19,330 bases of DNA from Bacteroides sp. CAG:144 (GTDB lineage: Bacteria > Bacteroidota > Bacteroidia > Bacteroidales > UBA11471), in NCBI GenBank assembly GCA_000434215.1, contig HF999744.1, positions 13,485-32,814 of the forward strand. The letters are read 5' to 3'. Both the position numbers and the translations under genes were made by a program. The notes under the pieces were generated by a model. That model made no database searches. It was not told the origin of the DNA and worked only from the letters and a program-made list of their open reading frames with translations. Of the stretch, positions 1-8,411 are shown one piece after another; the first letter of the stretch is position 1; the number at the start of each line of letters is the position of its first letter.

Positions 1-507
1 GCCGATACGTTCCGTGCGGCGGCCGTCGAACAGATTTCGATATGGGGCGAACGGGTAGGCGTGCCTGTCGTGAAACAGAAAATGGGAGCCGATCCGGCAT
101 CGGTGGCTTTTGATACGTTGAGTTCGGCGAAAGCCAATGATGCTGATGTCGTGATTATCGATACGGCCGGTCGCTTGCACAATAAAGTAGGCCTTATGAA
201 TGAGTTGACCAAGATAAAGAAGGTAATGGATAAGGTTGTTCCCGGCGCACCGCAAGAGGTATTGCTTGTTCTCGACGGTTCGACGGGGCAAAACGCATTC
301 GAGCAGGCACGCCAGTTTACGGCAGCTACCGAAGTAACGGCTTTGGCGATTACCAAACTCGACGGTACGGCCAAAGGAGGTGTCGTGATAGGAATCTCCG
401 ACCAATTCAAGACACCTGTGAAATATATCGGTTTGGGTGAAGGAATAGAAGATTTACAGCCTTTCCGCCGCCGTGAATTTGTCGATTCGTTGTTCGGAGA
501 CAATTGA
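1..507 (+). CDS. ftsY: Signal recognition particle receptor FtsY, 3' part
   Basis: This is the C-terminal part of the SRP-receptor GTPase FtsY, which docks SRP-ribosome complexes at the membrane for co-translational insertion. The frame is open from base 1 and begins with the family motif DTFRAAAVEQ, so the start codon and the N-terminal NG region, including the P-loop, lie to the left of the window. Visible SRP-GTPase motifs are DTAGR (160-174), LDGSTGQNAFEQA (271-309), the guanine-specificity motif TKLDG (352-366) with TAKGG, and the closing GLGEGIEDLQPF. The order matches FtsY rather than Ffh, because the protein stops soon after the G domain with no methionine-rich M domain. The stop lies 7 bp before the rimO start, so the two are probably co-transcribed. 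Confidence 0.96.
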   Translation, partial: ADTFRAAAVEQISIWGERVGVPVVKQKMGADPASVAFDTLSSAKANDADVVIIDTAGRLHNKVGLMNELTKIKKVMDKVVPGAPQEVLLVLDGSTGQNAFEQARQFTAATEVTALAITKLDGTAKGGVVIGISDQFKTPVKYIGLGEGIEDLQPFRRREFVDSLFGDN

Positions 508-514
508 TGAGCGT

Positions 515-1807
515 ATGATCAAGAACCGTATCGACGTTATTACCCTCGGTTGTTCCAAAAATTTGGTCGACTCGGAGTTTCTCATGCGTCAATTCCGCGA
601 AGCCGGTTATGATGTGCATCACGATGCCCCCGAAGTGAAAGGCGAAATCGTGGTCGTCAATACATGCGGATTTATCGGCGATGCCAAAGAAGAGTCGGTA
701 AATATGATTCTTTCGTGTGTACAGGCGAAAGCCCGCCGCAAGATCCGGAAGCTCTATGTGATGGGATGTCTTTCTCAGCGTTATATGACCGAGTTGATGG
801 GAGAGATACCCGAGGTCGACAAGTTCTACGGAAAATTCGATTATACCTCTTTGTTGGCCGATTTGGGCGAGGCCTACCATAAGGATTTGCGTTTGCAGCG
901 GGAGCTGACTACCCCGCCGCATTATGCCTATGTGAAGATAGCGGAAGGGTGCGATCGCATGTGTGCATATTGTGCCATACCCATTATTACGGGTCGTTAT
1001 GTGTCGCGTCCTATGGAAGACATTCTGGCCGAGATGGAAATACTCGTTTCCCGGGGGGTAAAAGAGTTTCAAATCATCGCACAAGACCTTACTTATTACG
1101 GGAAGGATCTGTATGGCAAGTTCTGTATTGCCGAGTTGGTAGAGCGTATGGCTACTCTTCCCGGTGTGGAGTGGATTCGTTTGCATTATGCCTATCCCGA
1201 CCGTTTTCCGGTCGATTTGCTTCCTGTCATGGCCCGGCACGATAATATTTGCAAGTACCTCGACATTGCTTTGCAACATATCAGTGATGGCGTGTTGGCG
1301 CGAATGCATCGTCATGTAACCCGCAAGGAGACCGAAGAACTTTTGACTCGTATCCGCCGGGAGGTACCCGGTATCCATTTGCGCACGACGCTTATGGTCG
1401 GTTTTCCCGGAGAGACCGAAGCCGATTTCGAAGAACTGTTGCAGTTTGTGCGCGATGCCCGCTTCGAGCGTATGGGTGCGTTTGCCTATTCCGAAGAAGA
1501 GGGTACTTACTCGGCCGGTCATTATGCCGATGATGTGCCCGATGAGATAAAACAACGGCGGCTCGATGCCTTGATGTCGGAGCAGGAGGAAATATCGTTG
1601 GAGGTAAATCGCGCGAAAGTCGGTCATAATGTTCGTGTGATTATAGACCGGGAGGAAGCCGATTATTATGTGGGTCGTACCGAGTATGAATCGCCCGAAG
1701 TCGATCCCGAGGTACTCATAGAGAAAACGAAGCCTCTTGTAATCGGTGAATTTTATGATGCAACGATAACCTCGGCGCAACCGTTTGAGCTCTTTGCCGT
1801 TGTATAA
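515..1807 (+). CDS. rimO: Ribosomal protein S12 methylthiotransferase RimO
   Basis: This radical-SAM enzyme adds a methylthio group to the conserved aspartate of ribosomal protein uS12. The protein is 430 residues, normal for the family. The N-terminal UPF0004 domain shows the three cluster cysteines C13 (ITLGCSKNLVDSE), C51 (NTCGFI) and C85 (VMGCLSQ). The radical-SAM core has C146-x3-C150-x2-C153 (EGCDRMCAYC), and a TRAM-like tail follows from about residue 365. LGCSKNLVDSE separates RimO from MiaB. I chose the ATG at 515, giving MIKNRIDVITLGCSKN. An upstream in-frame ATG at 473 would overlap ftsY and add 14 residues the family lacks. It follows ftsY by 7 bp. Confidence 0.95.
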   Translation: MIKNRIDVITLGCSKNLVDSEFLMRQFREAGYDVHHDAPEVKGEIVVVNTCGFIGDAKEESVNMILSCVQAKARRKIRKLYVMGCLSQRYMTELMGEIPEVDKFYGKFDYTSLLADLGEAYHKDLRLQRELTTPPHYAYVKIAEGCDRMCAYCAIPIITGRYVSRPMEDILAEMEILVSRGVKEFQIIAQDLTYYGKDLYGKFCIAELVERMATLPGVEWIRLHYAYPDRFPVDLLPVMARHDNICKYLDIALQHISDGVLARMHRHVTRKETEELLTRIRREVPGIHLRTTLMVGFPGETEADFEELLQFVRDARFERMGAFAYSEEEGTYSAGHYADDVPDEIKQRRLDALMSEQEEISLEVNRAKVGHNVRVIIDREEADYYVGRTEYESPEVDPEVLIEKTKPLVIGEFYDATITSAQPFELFAVV

Positions 1808-1960
1808 TAATAGGGGGAATGAGGCATAATCGAAAAGAAGAGTCTTTTGGAGTCGATTGATGTCTTGGAAGAGAGATTTCTACAAGGTTTCCGATCGGAG
1901 GTGTATTATTTCAAGTGAAACAAGAAATGCCTCTTGTAATAGTAGATCTTTTTCTATAGA

Positions 1961-1981
1961 TTTTCTCCGATTGAGAGAAAA
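1961..1981 (+). other. Small hairpin in the rimO-lipoprotein gap
   Basis: The 248-bp gap between rimO and the small lipoprotein gene holds a 7-bp perfect inverted repeat (TTTTCTC at 1961-1967, GAGAAAA at 1975-1981) with a 7-nt loop. No U-tract follows on the plus strand, so it is not a clear terminator for rimO. Downstream, TTG (1998-2000) and TATTTTCG (2018-2025) resemble a Bacteroidetes promoter, but the -7 box has one mismatch and the spacer is 17 nt. It is only a weak candidate promoter for the lipoprotein gene. I see nothing else in the gap. Confidence 0.3.
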
Positions 1982-2055
1982 AGAGAAAAAACACAAATTG
2001 ATTTTAGAATAATTGTGTATTTTCGTTTTGATAGGAAGCTTTTATAAGTTTGAAA

Positions 2056-2253
2056 ATGAAAGGTATATTTGTTTGTATAATGGTTGTTGTCGCTTCGGCT
2101 TTTACCTCTTGTATCAACGACAAAAAGAGTTGCCAGTGTACGGGTGTCGCCGAGGAGGTAACGGCTGTTACCGTCGAGTCGTCCGAAGATTGCGCTTCGG
2201 CCTCTTATACAACTGTGGTCGACGGAGTTACGGTCTCTATCGATTGCGAGTAG
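2056..2253 (+). CDS. Small cysteine-rich lipoprotein of unknown function
   Basis: This 65-residue protein has a typical lipoprotein signal: a lysine, a hydrophobic stretch (residues 4-16), then FTSC with C19 as the probable lipidated cysteine. The short mature part is rich in Thr, Val, Ser and Glu and has four further cysteines: C26 and C28 (SCQC), C46 (EDC) and C64 (IDC). Two disulphides in an exported domain are therefore possible. Small lipoproteins with a similar CxC...C...C pattern occur in Bacteroidetes, but I know of no assigned function. I used the ATG at 2056; a TTG two codons earlier is also in frame. It sits 70 bp before a membrane thioredoxin-like gene on the same strand, so a redox link is possible but unproven. 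Confidence 0.72.
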   Translation: MKGIFVCIMVVVASAFTSCINDKKSCQCTGVAEEVTAVTVESSEDCASASYTTVVDGVTVSIDCE

Positions 2254-2323
2254 TACTTCCTCTCTTTGAAGGTTGGCGTATCGGCAGAATCACGCTTGTG
2301 CGCCCATTTTTATTTGTCGGGAG

Positions 2324-3229
2324 ATGAGCGGGAAAATTTTGTATATGGCGAAATGTTTGCTGGGAGTTTTGTTTATCCTCTCGGCTGTATTGAAGTTCAT
2401 ATCGATCGATGCGTTCGAACGTTATCTTTTCAGTTTCACCCTTTTCTCTTTCAATTTTTGCTCCTTTGCCGCCCGGCTGGTTATCGCCGCGGAGAGCCTG
2501 ATCGGTTTCGCCTTTATACTCAATTATCGCCATAAGTTGTTGTGCCGCATTACGGCGGTTGTGTTGGCTGTATTCTCTTGTTTTCTCCTTTACCTTGTTT
2601 TTGTCGGTAATGAAGAAAATTGCCATTGTTTCGGAGAAGTCATCGATATGCGACCCGAAGAATCGTTGTCCAAGAATGTGGGTCTGGCGATACTTCTGGC
2701 GGTTGTTTGGCGTTATTCCGGGAAAAAGGAAATTTTGTCCCGTTGGTTGGCGCATATCGTTTTCGTAGCGGTATTTATTGCTCCGTTCATTTTTTCTGTT
2801 CCCGATTGTTTTGTACGTTCTGGCCGGAGGAGCAAAGATTTGGTACAATCGGTATATCGTTCCGTTGCCGATTCCCTGCACTTATCGACGGGTAAGCACA
2901 TGGTGTGCTTATACAGTGTGCATTGCTCGTTTTGCAAAGCGACTGCACAGAAGGTTGCTGCGATAGCACGGCGGCATCATCTGTCTGGCAATGAGGTCCG
3001 ATGCCTTTTTATACAGACCGAGGAGAATATGCAACCCTCCGTTTCGGCTTTTTTCGCCGGAAACGGAGGGCAGGTTTTCCCGTATGATATTATAGACCCA
3101 TTTGTATTTCTCGATATGACGGGCGGGGTTATGCCTATCGTGTTGTTGACGTCAGATACGGATCTTGTGGCCGAATATAATTATCGTACGCTCGATGAAC
3201 GGGCTATTGCCGATTTTTTCAATCACTGA
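2324..3229 (+). CDS. MauE/DoxX-like membrane protein fused to a thioredoxin-like domain
   Basis: This 301-residue protein has two parts. Residues 1-160 contain about five hydrophobic helices, with the pair C100-H-C102 in ENCHCFGE. That resembles the CGCFG signature of MauE/DoxX-type redox-associated membrane proteins. From about residue 180 a soluble thioredoxin-like domain follows, with a CxxC (C201-SF-C204 in HCSFC) and a probable cis-proline at P271 (GGVMPIV). The likely role is moving electrons or disulphides across the inner membrane to periplasmic or lipoprotein substrates; the partner is unknown. I chose the ATG at 2324 just before the first helix, since the upstream extension begins with TTG and is not helix-like. 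The stop overlaps the trpA stop region by 11 bp, tail to tail. Confidence 0.78.
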   Translation: MSGKILYMAKCLLGVLFILSAVLKFISIDAFERYLFSFTLFSFNFCSFAARLVIAAESLIGFAFILNYRHKLLCRITAVVLAVFSCFLLYLVFVGNEENCHCFGEVIDMRPEESLSKNVGLAILLAVVWRYSGKKEILSRWLAHIVFVAVFIAPFIFSVPDCFVRSGRRSKDLVQSVYRSVADSLHLSTGKHMVCLYSVHCSFCKATAQKVAAIARRHHLSGNEVRCLFIQTEENMQPSVSAFFAGNGGQVFPYDIIDPFVFLDMTGGVMPIVLLTSDTDLVAEYNYRTLDERAIADFFNH

Positions 3230-4010
3230 TTCCGTTTGATTCGTGTAGGGCTTCGAGCAGTTTTTTTATGGCGCGGTCGGTATCGCATTCTTCTCCCAGC
3301 AGTGAGACGAATTTACTGCCGATGATTGCTCCTGAGGCATGGGCACAAGCCGTTTCGAAAGTTTGTCGGTTGGAAATCCCGAATCCGATCATTCGCGGTC
3401 TCTTCAATCGCATGGATTCTATGTGGCGGAAGTAAGCTTGCCTCTGCTCGTCGAAGTTTTTTTGTGCGCCGGTGATGGCCGCTGACGATACCATGTAGAT
3501 AAATCCATCGGTATGATCGTCGATAAGGCGTATGCGTTCTTCGCTCGTTTCGGGAGTGATGAGCATTATCATTTTCAAGTCATGGCGTTCGGCAATTTCT
3601 TTGTAGTTCTCGATGTATTCTTTAAACGGCAAATCCGGAATAATGATACCGTCGATACCGCATTCCCGACATGAATGGCAGAAATTCTCGAATCCGTATT
3701 GCATGATGGGGTTGAGGTAACCCATGAGTACGAGTGGAATTTTCACGTCGTTGCGTATCCCCGAAAGTTGGGAGAAAAGGACCTTCAACGTCATACCGTT
3801 GTGCAGGGCTTGCGTTGCCGCGTGTTGTATGACGGGGCCGTCGGCCATCGGGTCGCTGAACGGTATGCCTATCTCTATCATGTCGATACCATTCTGTTCA
3901 AGGTTTTTTATGATTTCCCGGGTCCCGTCGAGAGTCGGATATCCGGCACAGAAGTATATCGATAATATACCTCTTTTCTTGGTTGCGAATAGTTGGTTGA
4001 TTCGGTTCAT
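3219..4010 (-). CDS. trpA: Tryptophan synthase alpha subunit
   Basis: TrpA cleaves indole-3-glycerol phosphate to indole and glyceraldehyde-3-phosphate and channels the indole to TrpB. The protein is 263 residues, typical for the family. Catalytic residues E46 (MIEIGIP) and D57 (FSDPMADGP) have the 11-residue spacing seen in characterised Trp[11 protein letters not shown] and [10 protein letters not shown] near the phosphate-binding region are also present. It is the last gene of the operon; its ATG overlaps the trpF stop as ATGA. It contains no tryptophan. No terminator hairpin is visible after its stop, where it meets the convergent membrane-protein gene. Confidence 0.96.
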   Translation of the reverse strand: MNRINQLFATKKRGILSIYFCAGYPTLDGTREIIKNLEQNGIDMIEIGIPFSDPMADGPVIQHAATQALHNGMTLKVLFSQLSGIRNDVKIPLVLMGYLNPIMQYGFENFCHSCRECGIDGIIIPDLPFKEYIENYKEIAERHDLKMIMLITPETSEERIRLIDDHTDGFIYMVSSAAITGAQKNFDEQRQAYFRHIESMRLKRPRMIGFGISNRQTFETACAHASGAIIGSKFVSLLGEECDTDRAIKKLLEALHESNGISD

Positions 4011-4651
4011 AAGATGGTTGTTTTTGTAGGGTTATTGTCATATATGGAGCGGAACTCCCGAATGAACGCTTTCAATTTTTCTGCGTCTTTCAGGGCAGGA
4101 GCCGTTTCAAAGCGGCTGTTAAGGTCGATTCCCGCCCAGCGAGGATGAGAAAACGGGCGTAAGGATCCGATATTTTCTGTACCTATGCCGCCGCTGAGCA
4201 GGAAAGGTGTCTTTCCGTTATACCGGTCGAGCAATTTCCAGTCGAAAACCGCTCCCGACCCGCCATATCCCGGCGTAGGCGTATCGAAGAGGAAATAGTC
4301 GCAAACATATTCGTAGTTGCGGCATGCCTCTAAACAGAAACGGTCGCGTATCGGAAACGCTTTGATAACTTTCACTCCGCTCGACCGCAATGCTTTGCAA
4401 AGGTGTGGCGGTTCATTTCCATGTAACTGCACGCCGTAAAGACCGTATTCGGTGATACGGCTGCGAATATTTTCGAGCGTTTCATCGACAAATACGCCGA
4501 TACGTCGTATTTTATCGGGCAAGTATCCCGGCTTTTTTGCGACAAAACGGGGAGATTGCGGGTAAAATATAAATCCCATCATGTCGACGGTGCATTCTTC
4601 TACGGCGCGGATATTTTCGGGCTCGCGCATACCGCATACCTTTATAATCAT
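4007..4651 (-). CDS. trpF: Phosphoribosylanthranilate isomerase
   Basis: TrpF performs the Amadori rearrangement of N-(5'-phosphoribosyl)anthranilate to CdRP. The protein is 214 residues, a monofunctional form. The general-base cysteine lies in the N-terminal [12 protein letters not shown]. Other family motifs are VQLHGNEP and [17 protein letters not shown] with the catalytic aspartate, then [10 protein letters not shown] and GIDLNSRFE. The last motif is a looser match to the usual LDVNSGVE, with R in place of G. The start overlaps the trpC stop by 4 bases (ATGA) and the end overlaps trpA the same way, which suggests translational coupling. Confidence 0.95.
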   Translation of the reverse strand: MIIKVCGMREPENIRAVEECTVDMMGFIFYPQSPRFVAKKPGYLPDKIRRIGVFVDETLENIRSRITEYGLYGVQLHGNEPPHLCKALRSSGVKVIKAFPIRDRFCLEACRNYEYVCDYFLFDTPTPGYGGSGAVFDWKLLDRYNGKTPFLLSGGIGTENIGSLRPFSHPRWAGIDLNSRFETAPALKDAEKLKAFIREFRSIYDNNPTKTTIL

Positions 4652-5430
4652 ATCAGTTTCCTTATAAACTGTTGTAAAGTATCACCCGGATTTTCGGTTT
4701 TCATAAATGTTTCGCCGATGAGGAATCCGTCGAATCCGACATCATGTAAGGCTTTTATCTTTTCGGGGTCGGAGATACCGCTTTCCGATACTTTGACCAT
4801 TTCCCGGGGCAATTTTCCGATCAATCGGAAAGAGTTTTCCACGTCGGTGTGGAAGCTGCCCAGATTGCGGTTGTTGATACCTATCATATCGATATTTTCG
4901 TTTATGTAATCGAGTTCTTCCTCCCGGTGGATTTCCAGCAAGACTTCCAGTTCCAGTTCGTGGGCTTTGGCTGCCAGTGCGCGGCATTTTTTCGGGGTAA
5001 GGGCTGCTGCGATAAGCAGTACGGCGTCGGCTCCGATGATGCGTGTCTGGTAGAGCTGGTACTCATCGATGATGAAATCTTTCCGTAAAATAGGTCTTTT
5101 GGTAAGCGGACGGGCTGTGGCAATATCGTGTAACGAACCTCCGAAAAACGGAGTATCGGTAAGGATAGACAAGGCCGATGCGCCGTTCTTTTCATAATCG
5201 GGCGGGATAATGTCGCTCCGTCCCTCTTTTTTTATCCACCCTTTTGACGGGGATTTCCGTTTGAATTCCGCAATGATTCCGTACGGAACAGAAACCAATG
5301 CTTTGCGCATACTCCGGCGAGGGCGTTGTGCCAGACAGTTGTCGCAAAGAATATCCTCTTTTACTATCTGTCGCAGATTTTCGATTTCCTTTTGTTTGCA
5401 GGCGATGATTTCTTCGAGAATATCTTTCAT
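4648..5430 (-). CDS. trpC: Indole-3-glycerol phosphate synthase
   Basis: TrpC closes the indole ring, turning CdRP into indole-3-glycerol phosphate with loss of CO2. The protein is 260 residues, a single-domain TIM barrel not fused to TrpF. Visible motifs are E55-x-K57 in AEFKRKSPSKG, the catalytic lysine in LRKDFIIDEYQ, ADAVLLIAAAL, IGINNRNL, VSESGIS and GFLIGETFM. It starts 4 bp after the trpD stop and overlaps trpF by 4 bases. Confidence 0.96.
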   Translation of the reverse strand: MKDILEEIIACKQKEIENLRQIVKEDILCDNCLAQRPRRSMRKALVSVPYGIIAEFKRKSPSKGWIKKEGRSDIIPPDYEKNGASALSILTDTPFFGGSLHDIATARPLTKRPILRKDFIIDEYQLYQTRIIGADAVLLIAAALTPKKCRALAAKAHELELEVLLEIHREEELDYINENIDMIGINNRNLGSFHTDVENSFRLIGKLPREMVKVSESGISDPEKIKALHDVGFDGFLIGETFMKTENPGDTLQQFIRKLI

Positions 5431-5434
5431 GTGG

Positions 5435-6430
5435 TCAGCTGTTTAGTTCGATGAATTTTTTTAGTGTTCTCAGTGCTTTTCCGCTTTCGAGCGATTCCCG
5501 GGCTATGGCGGTGCATTCGTCGATGAGTTTGGTCGGTTCCAAAACTTGTATGGCAAATGCGGCATTGTATAGGACGCAGTCTTTTTGCGATCCAGTCGCC
5601 CGGTTGTAGAGAATATCGTCGAAGATACTGGCGGCTTCTTGTGGGGTATTTCCGCCGAACAGCTCTTGGGGTTGCAGCGACGGAATACCCATTTCTTCGG
5701 GACGGTATATGCGTTCGTAATGTTTCATGATGACTTTGAATTCGTTGGTGAGCGATATTTCGTCGTATCCGTCGAGACTGGTTACAACGGCAAATTCCAT
5801 ATCCAATGCCTGAAAGACTTGTGCATAAAGACGCATCAGACTCAAATTGGCTACACCTAATAATTGATTAGGAGGCAATACCGGATTGACAAGAGGCCCG
5901 AGCAGGTTGAATATTGTGCTGACTTGTAATGATTTTCGTGTGGGAGCAACGGTTTTCATGGCCGGATTGAAAAGCGGTGCGTGCAGATAGGCGATGTTGC
6001 ATTGCTCTATCGAACGGCGCAGTTTGCTTTCGTCGTTGGTGAATTTTACCCCGTGCTGCTCGATGACATTGCTCGCACCGCTCACCGATGTTGCGCCGTA
6101 GTTTCCGTGTTTGGCTACTTTGTAACCTGCACCGGCAACTACGAAACAGGCGCAGGTAGATATGTTGAACGTATTTTTCCCGTCGCCGCCCGTACCGACT
6201 ATATCTATCGGCGAGAATTCGCTCAGGTCTATGCGTATGCGGCTTTCGAGCAGGGCTTCCCTGAACCCGATGAGTTCTTCGACCGATACCGATCGCATTT
6301 TATACACGGTGAGGAGTGCGGCGATTTGTGCTTCGTTGTATAGCCCGTGTGTGATATTCAGGAGTATCTCTTTCGATTCTTTCCGGGAGAGTATTTCGTG
6401 ATTGAAAAGTCGATTCAGAACTGTTTTCAT
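5435..6430 (-). CDS. trpD: Anthranilate phosphoribosyltransferase
   Basis: TrpD transfers phosphoribose from PRPP to anthranilate. The protein is 331 residues, the usual size of a TrpD not fused to TrpG. The PRPP-binding glycine loop is GTGGD (79-83), followed by KNTFNIST, and the anthranilate site shows VAKHGNYGATS with KHGN at 107-110. FNLLGPLVNP is another family signature. The gene contains no Trp codon. It follows trpG by 4 bp and precedes trpC by 4 bp. Confidence 0.96.
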   Translation of the reverse strand: MKTVLNRLFNHEILSRKESKEILLNITHGLYNEAQIAALLTVYKMRSVSVEELIGFREALLESRIRIDLSEFSPIDIVGTGGDGKNTFNISTCACFVVAGAGYKVAKHGNYGATSVSGASNVIEQHGVKFTNDESKLRRSIEQCNIAYLHAPLFNPAMKTVAPTRKSLQVSTIFNLLGPLVNPVLPPNQLLGVANLSLMRLYAQVFQALDMEFAVVTSLDGYDEISLTNEFKVIMKHYERIYRPEEMGIPSLQPQELFGGNTPQEAASIFDDILYNRATGSQKDCVLYNAAFAIQVLEPTKLIDECTAIARESLESGKALRTLKKFIELNS

Positions 6431-6435
6431 ATTCT

Positions 6436-6999
6436 TTATGCATTTAAAAAATTGGCGATAATACGTTTCCCTTGCGGGGTGAGTACCGATTCGGGGTGGA
6501 ATTGTATGCCGTGTATATCGTATGTTTTATGGCGTAGTGCCATGATAAGACCTTCTCGGCTGGTTGCCGTGATTTCGAGGCACTCGGGCAATCCATTAGC
6601 ATCTACAACCCATGAATGATAACGCCCTACGAGGATTTCATGTCCTAACCCGTTGAAGATAGAATCGTTGCCGATTATCTCGACGGGTGTTTGCACACCG
6701 TGAAATACCTCGCTCAGGTTTATGAGCTTTGCGCCGAAAGCTTCGCCTATCGCTTGATGACCCAGACATACTCCCAGTATGGGCTTTTCTCCGGAATATC
6801 GGTGAATCACGGCCGGCATCAGTCCGGCTTCCCGGGGAATACCAGGCCCCGGTGAGAGAATGATTTTGTCATATTGTGCAATGGATTCGATGTCGAAAGC
6901 ATCGTTACGCAGGACATCTACGTCGACGCCCAATTCGTTTACTATATGTCTCAGATTATAAGTGAACGAGTCGTAATTATCTATAATGACGGATTTCAT
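6436..6999 (-). CDS. trpG: Anthranilate synthase glutamine amidotransferase subunit
   Basis: TrpG is a class I glutamine amidotransferase that supplies ammonia to TrpE for anthranilate synthesis. It is 187 residues. It shows the triad nucleophile C78 in GVCLGHQAIGEA, with H168 and E170 in GIQFHPES, and the oxyanion-region motif SPGPGIP near residue 49. PabA proteins are very similar, and some organisms share one subunit. Its position between trpE and trpD makes TrpG the natural call. It starts 10 bp after the trpE stop. Confidence 0.94.
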   Translation of the reverse strand: MKSVIIDNYDSFTYNLRHIVNELGVDVDVLRNDAFDIESIAQYDKIILSPGPGIPREAGLMPAVIHRYSGEKPILGVCLGHQAIGEAFGAKLINLSEVFHGVQTPVEIIGNDSIFNGLGHEILVGRYHSWVVDANGLPECLEITATSREGLIMALRHKTYDIHGIQFHPESVLTPQGKRIIANFLNA

Positions 7000-7009
7000 G
7001 AGGGTAGAT

Positions 7010-8410
7010 TTAGAGTTGTTCGGCTATTTCTATGGCTTTTTTCAATGCGCCGAGTTTATTGTTTACTTCTTGTAATTCGTTTTCTACGTTGCTTTGGGCA
7101 ACGATCCCGCCGCCGGCCTGGAACCATAGTTCGTTATTGCGGCTTACGAAAGTACGAATGGTAATTGCCTGATTCAGATTTCCGTTGAACCCGATGAAAC
7201 CTATGCAGCCGCCATATGCGCCTCGCGAGTGCGGTTCGTATTCGTTGATAAGTTGCATGGCTTTGATTTTGGGTGCCCCCGAAAGTGTTCCGGCCGGGAA
7301 TGTATCGATAAATGTCTTGATGGGGTCGGCATCCTCATGGAGTTGTCCGCTTACCCGACTGACAAGATGAATGACATGACTGTAATATTGTGTTTCTTTA
7401 TAGAAATCAACTTTTACATTGTGGCAGTTCCGGCTCAGGTCATTGCGGGCAAGATCGACCAGCATGACGTGTTCGGCGTTTTCTTTCGGGTCGTTTCGTA
7501 AGGTTTCGGCAAGATGTTTGTCTTTTTCCCTCTCTCCGGTGCGTCGGGTAGTTCCGGCAATCGGGTCGATGTAGGCGTGGCGGTCTTCGATGCGGCAGTG
7601 AGTTTCGGGAGACGATCCGAAGATGCGAAAGCCTCCGAAGTCGAAATAAAAAAGATAAGGCGACGGATTGATGCTGCGCAGGGCGCGGTAAAGTTTGAAA
7701 TCGTCGCCGGTATAAGATTGTACAAATCGACGGGAGAGGACTATCTGGAAGACGTCTCCTCGTAGGCAGTGTGCGATGCCGCGCCGTATATTTTCCCTAT
7801 GTTGGTCGTCGGTAAGCGGACTTGTTGTCGGGCCGACCGCATGGAAATCGTATGTCGTATAATTGCGGTTTCCGATGGCTTTTTCAAGAAAATCCATTGA
7901 GCTTGTTTCGTTATCGCCAACCAGTTCGAGCAATACCATTTCGTGCTTGAAGTCATTGAATACGATAATGTATTTGTAGAGTATGTAAAGCAGGTCGGGA
8001 GCGTCGTTACGTTCATCGCGACTGTCGGCGACAGGAATGTTTTCGAAATAGCGTACGGCATTGAAGGAGGTATATCCGTACAGGCCACAGTAATCCTTGA
8101 ACTCACCTTTTACATCGAAAGACCGGATAAATTCGTTGATGACGTCCTCGCATCGGTAAGAGTCGTTAATTGTGTGCTCAACTGTATAATTGTCGGGGTA
8201 TCGGAGTATTGCTTTCCCATGATTGATTCCGATACTGGCAATCGGGTGTAAACCGATGAACGAGCGGGAATTTTCACCTCCGTGGTAATCCGAACTTTCC
8301 ATCAAAGCACTTTGGGAAAAGAAATCTCTTACTTTAAGATATGTACTCACCGGTGTATGCAGGTCGCCGAGTATGAGTTTGTGGCAGGTTTTATAACGAT
8401 AGGTTTTCAT
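7010..8410 (-). CDS. trpE: Anthranilate synthase component I
   Basis: TrpE converts chorismate and ammonia to anthranilate, the first committed and usually feedback-inhibited step of tryptophan synthesis. It is 466 residues. The C-terminal chorismate-binding domain shows DPIAGTTRRTGE, MLVDLARNDLSRN, FPAGTLSGAPKIKAM and GCIGFIGFNG. Near the N-terminus, LMESSDYHGGENSRSF corresponds in position to the LLES-type region that binds Trp in characterised enzymes, so feedback control is likely. PabB is the main alternative but is unlikely inside an otherwise complete trp operon. The stop of trpB lies 1 bp upstream of its ATG. Confidence 0.95.
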   Translation of the reverse strand: MKTYRYKTCHKLILGDLHTPVSTYLKVRDFFSQSALMESSDYHGGENSRSFIGLHPIASIGINHGKAILRYPDNYTVEHTINDSYRCEDVINEFIRSFDVKGEFKDYCGLYGYTSFNAVRYFENIPVADSRDERNDAPDLLYILYKYIIVFNDFKHEMVLLELVGDNETSSMDFLEKAIGNRNYTTYDFHAVGPTTSPLTDDQHRENIRRGIAHCLRGDVFQIVLSRRFVQSYTGDDFKLYRALRSINPSPYLFYFDFGGFRIFGSSPETHCRIEDRHAYIDPIAGTTRRTGEREKDKHLAETLRNDPKENAEHVMLVDLARNDLSRNCHNVKVDFYKETQYYSHVIHLVSRVSGQLHEDADPIKTFIDTFPAGTLSGAPKIKAMQLINEYEPHSRGAYGGCIGFIGFNGNLNQAITIRTFVSRNNELWFQAGGGIVAQSNVENELQEVNNKLGALKKAIEIAEQL

Positions 8411-8411
8411 T

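Noticed and set aside
407..1780. Minus-strand 457-codon open frame opposite rimO
   Set aside because: It lies wholly against ftsY and rimO, whose protein motifs are unmistakable; its translation shows no family signature and is an antisense shadow.
2013..2327. 104-codon frame overlapping the small lipoprotein
   Set aside because: It is out of frame with the lipoprotein, whose signal peptide and lipobox are clear; the alternative shows no domain.
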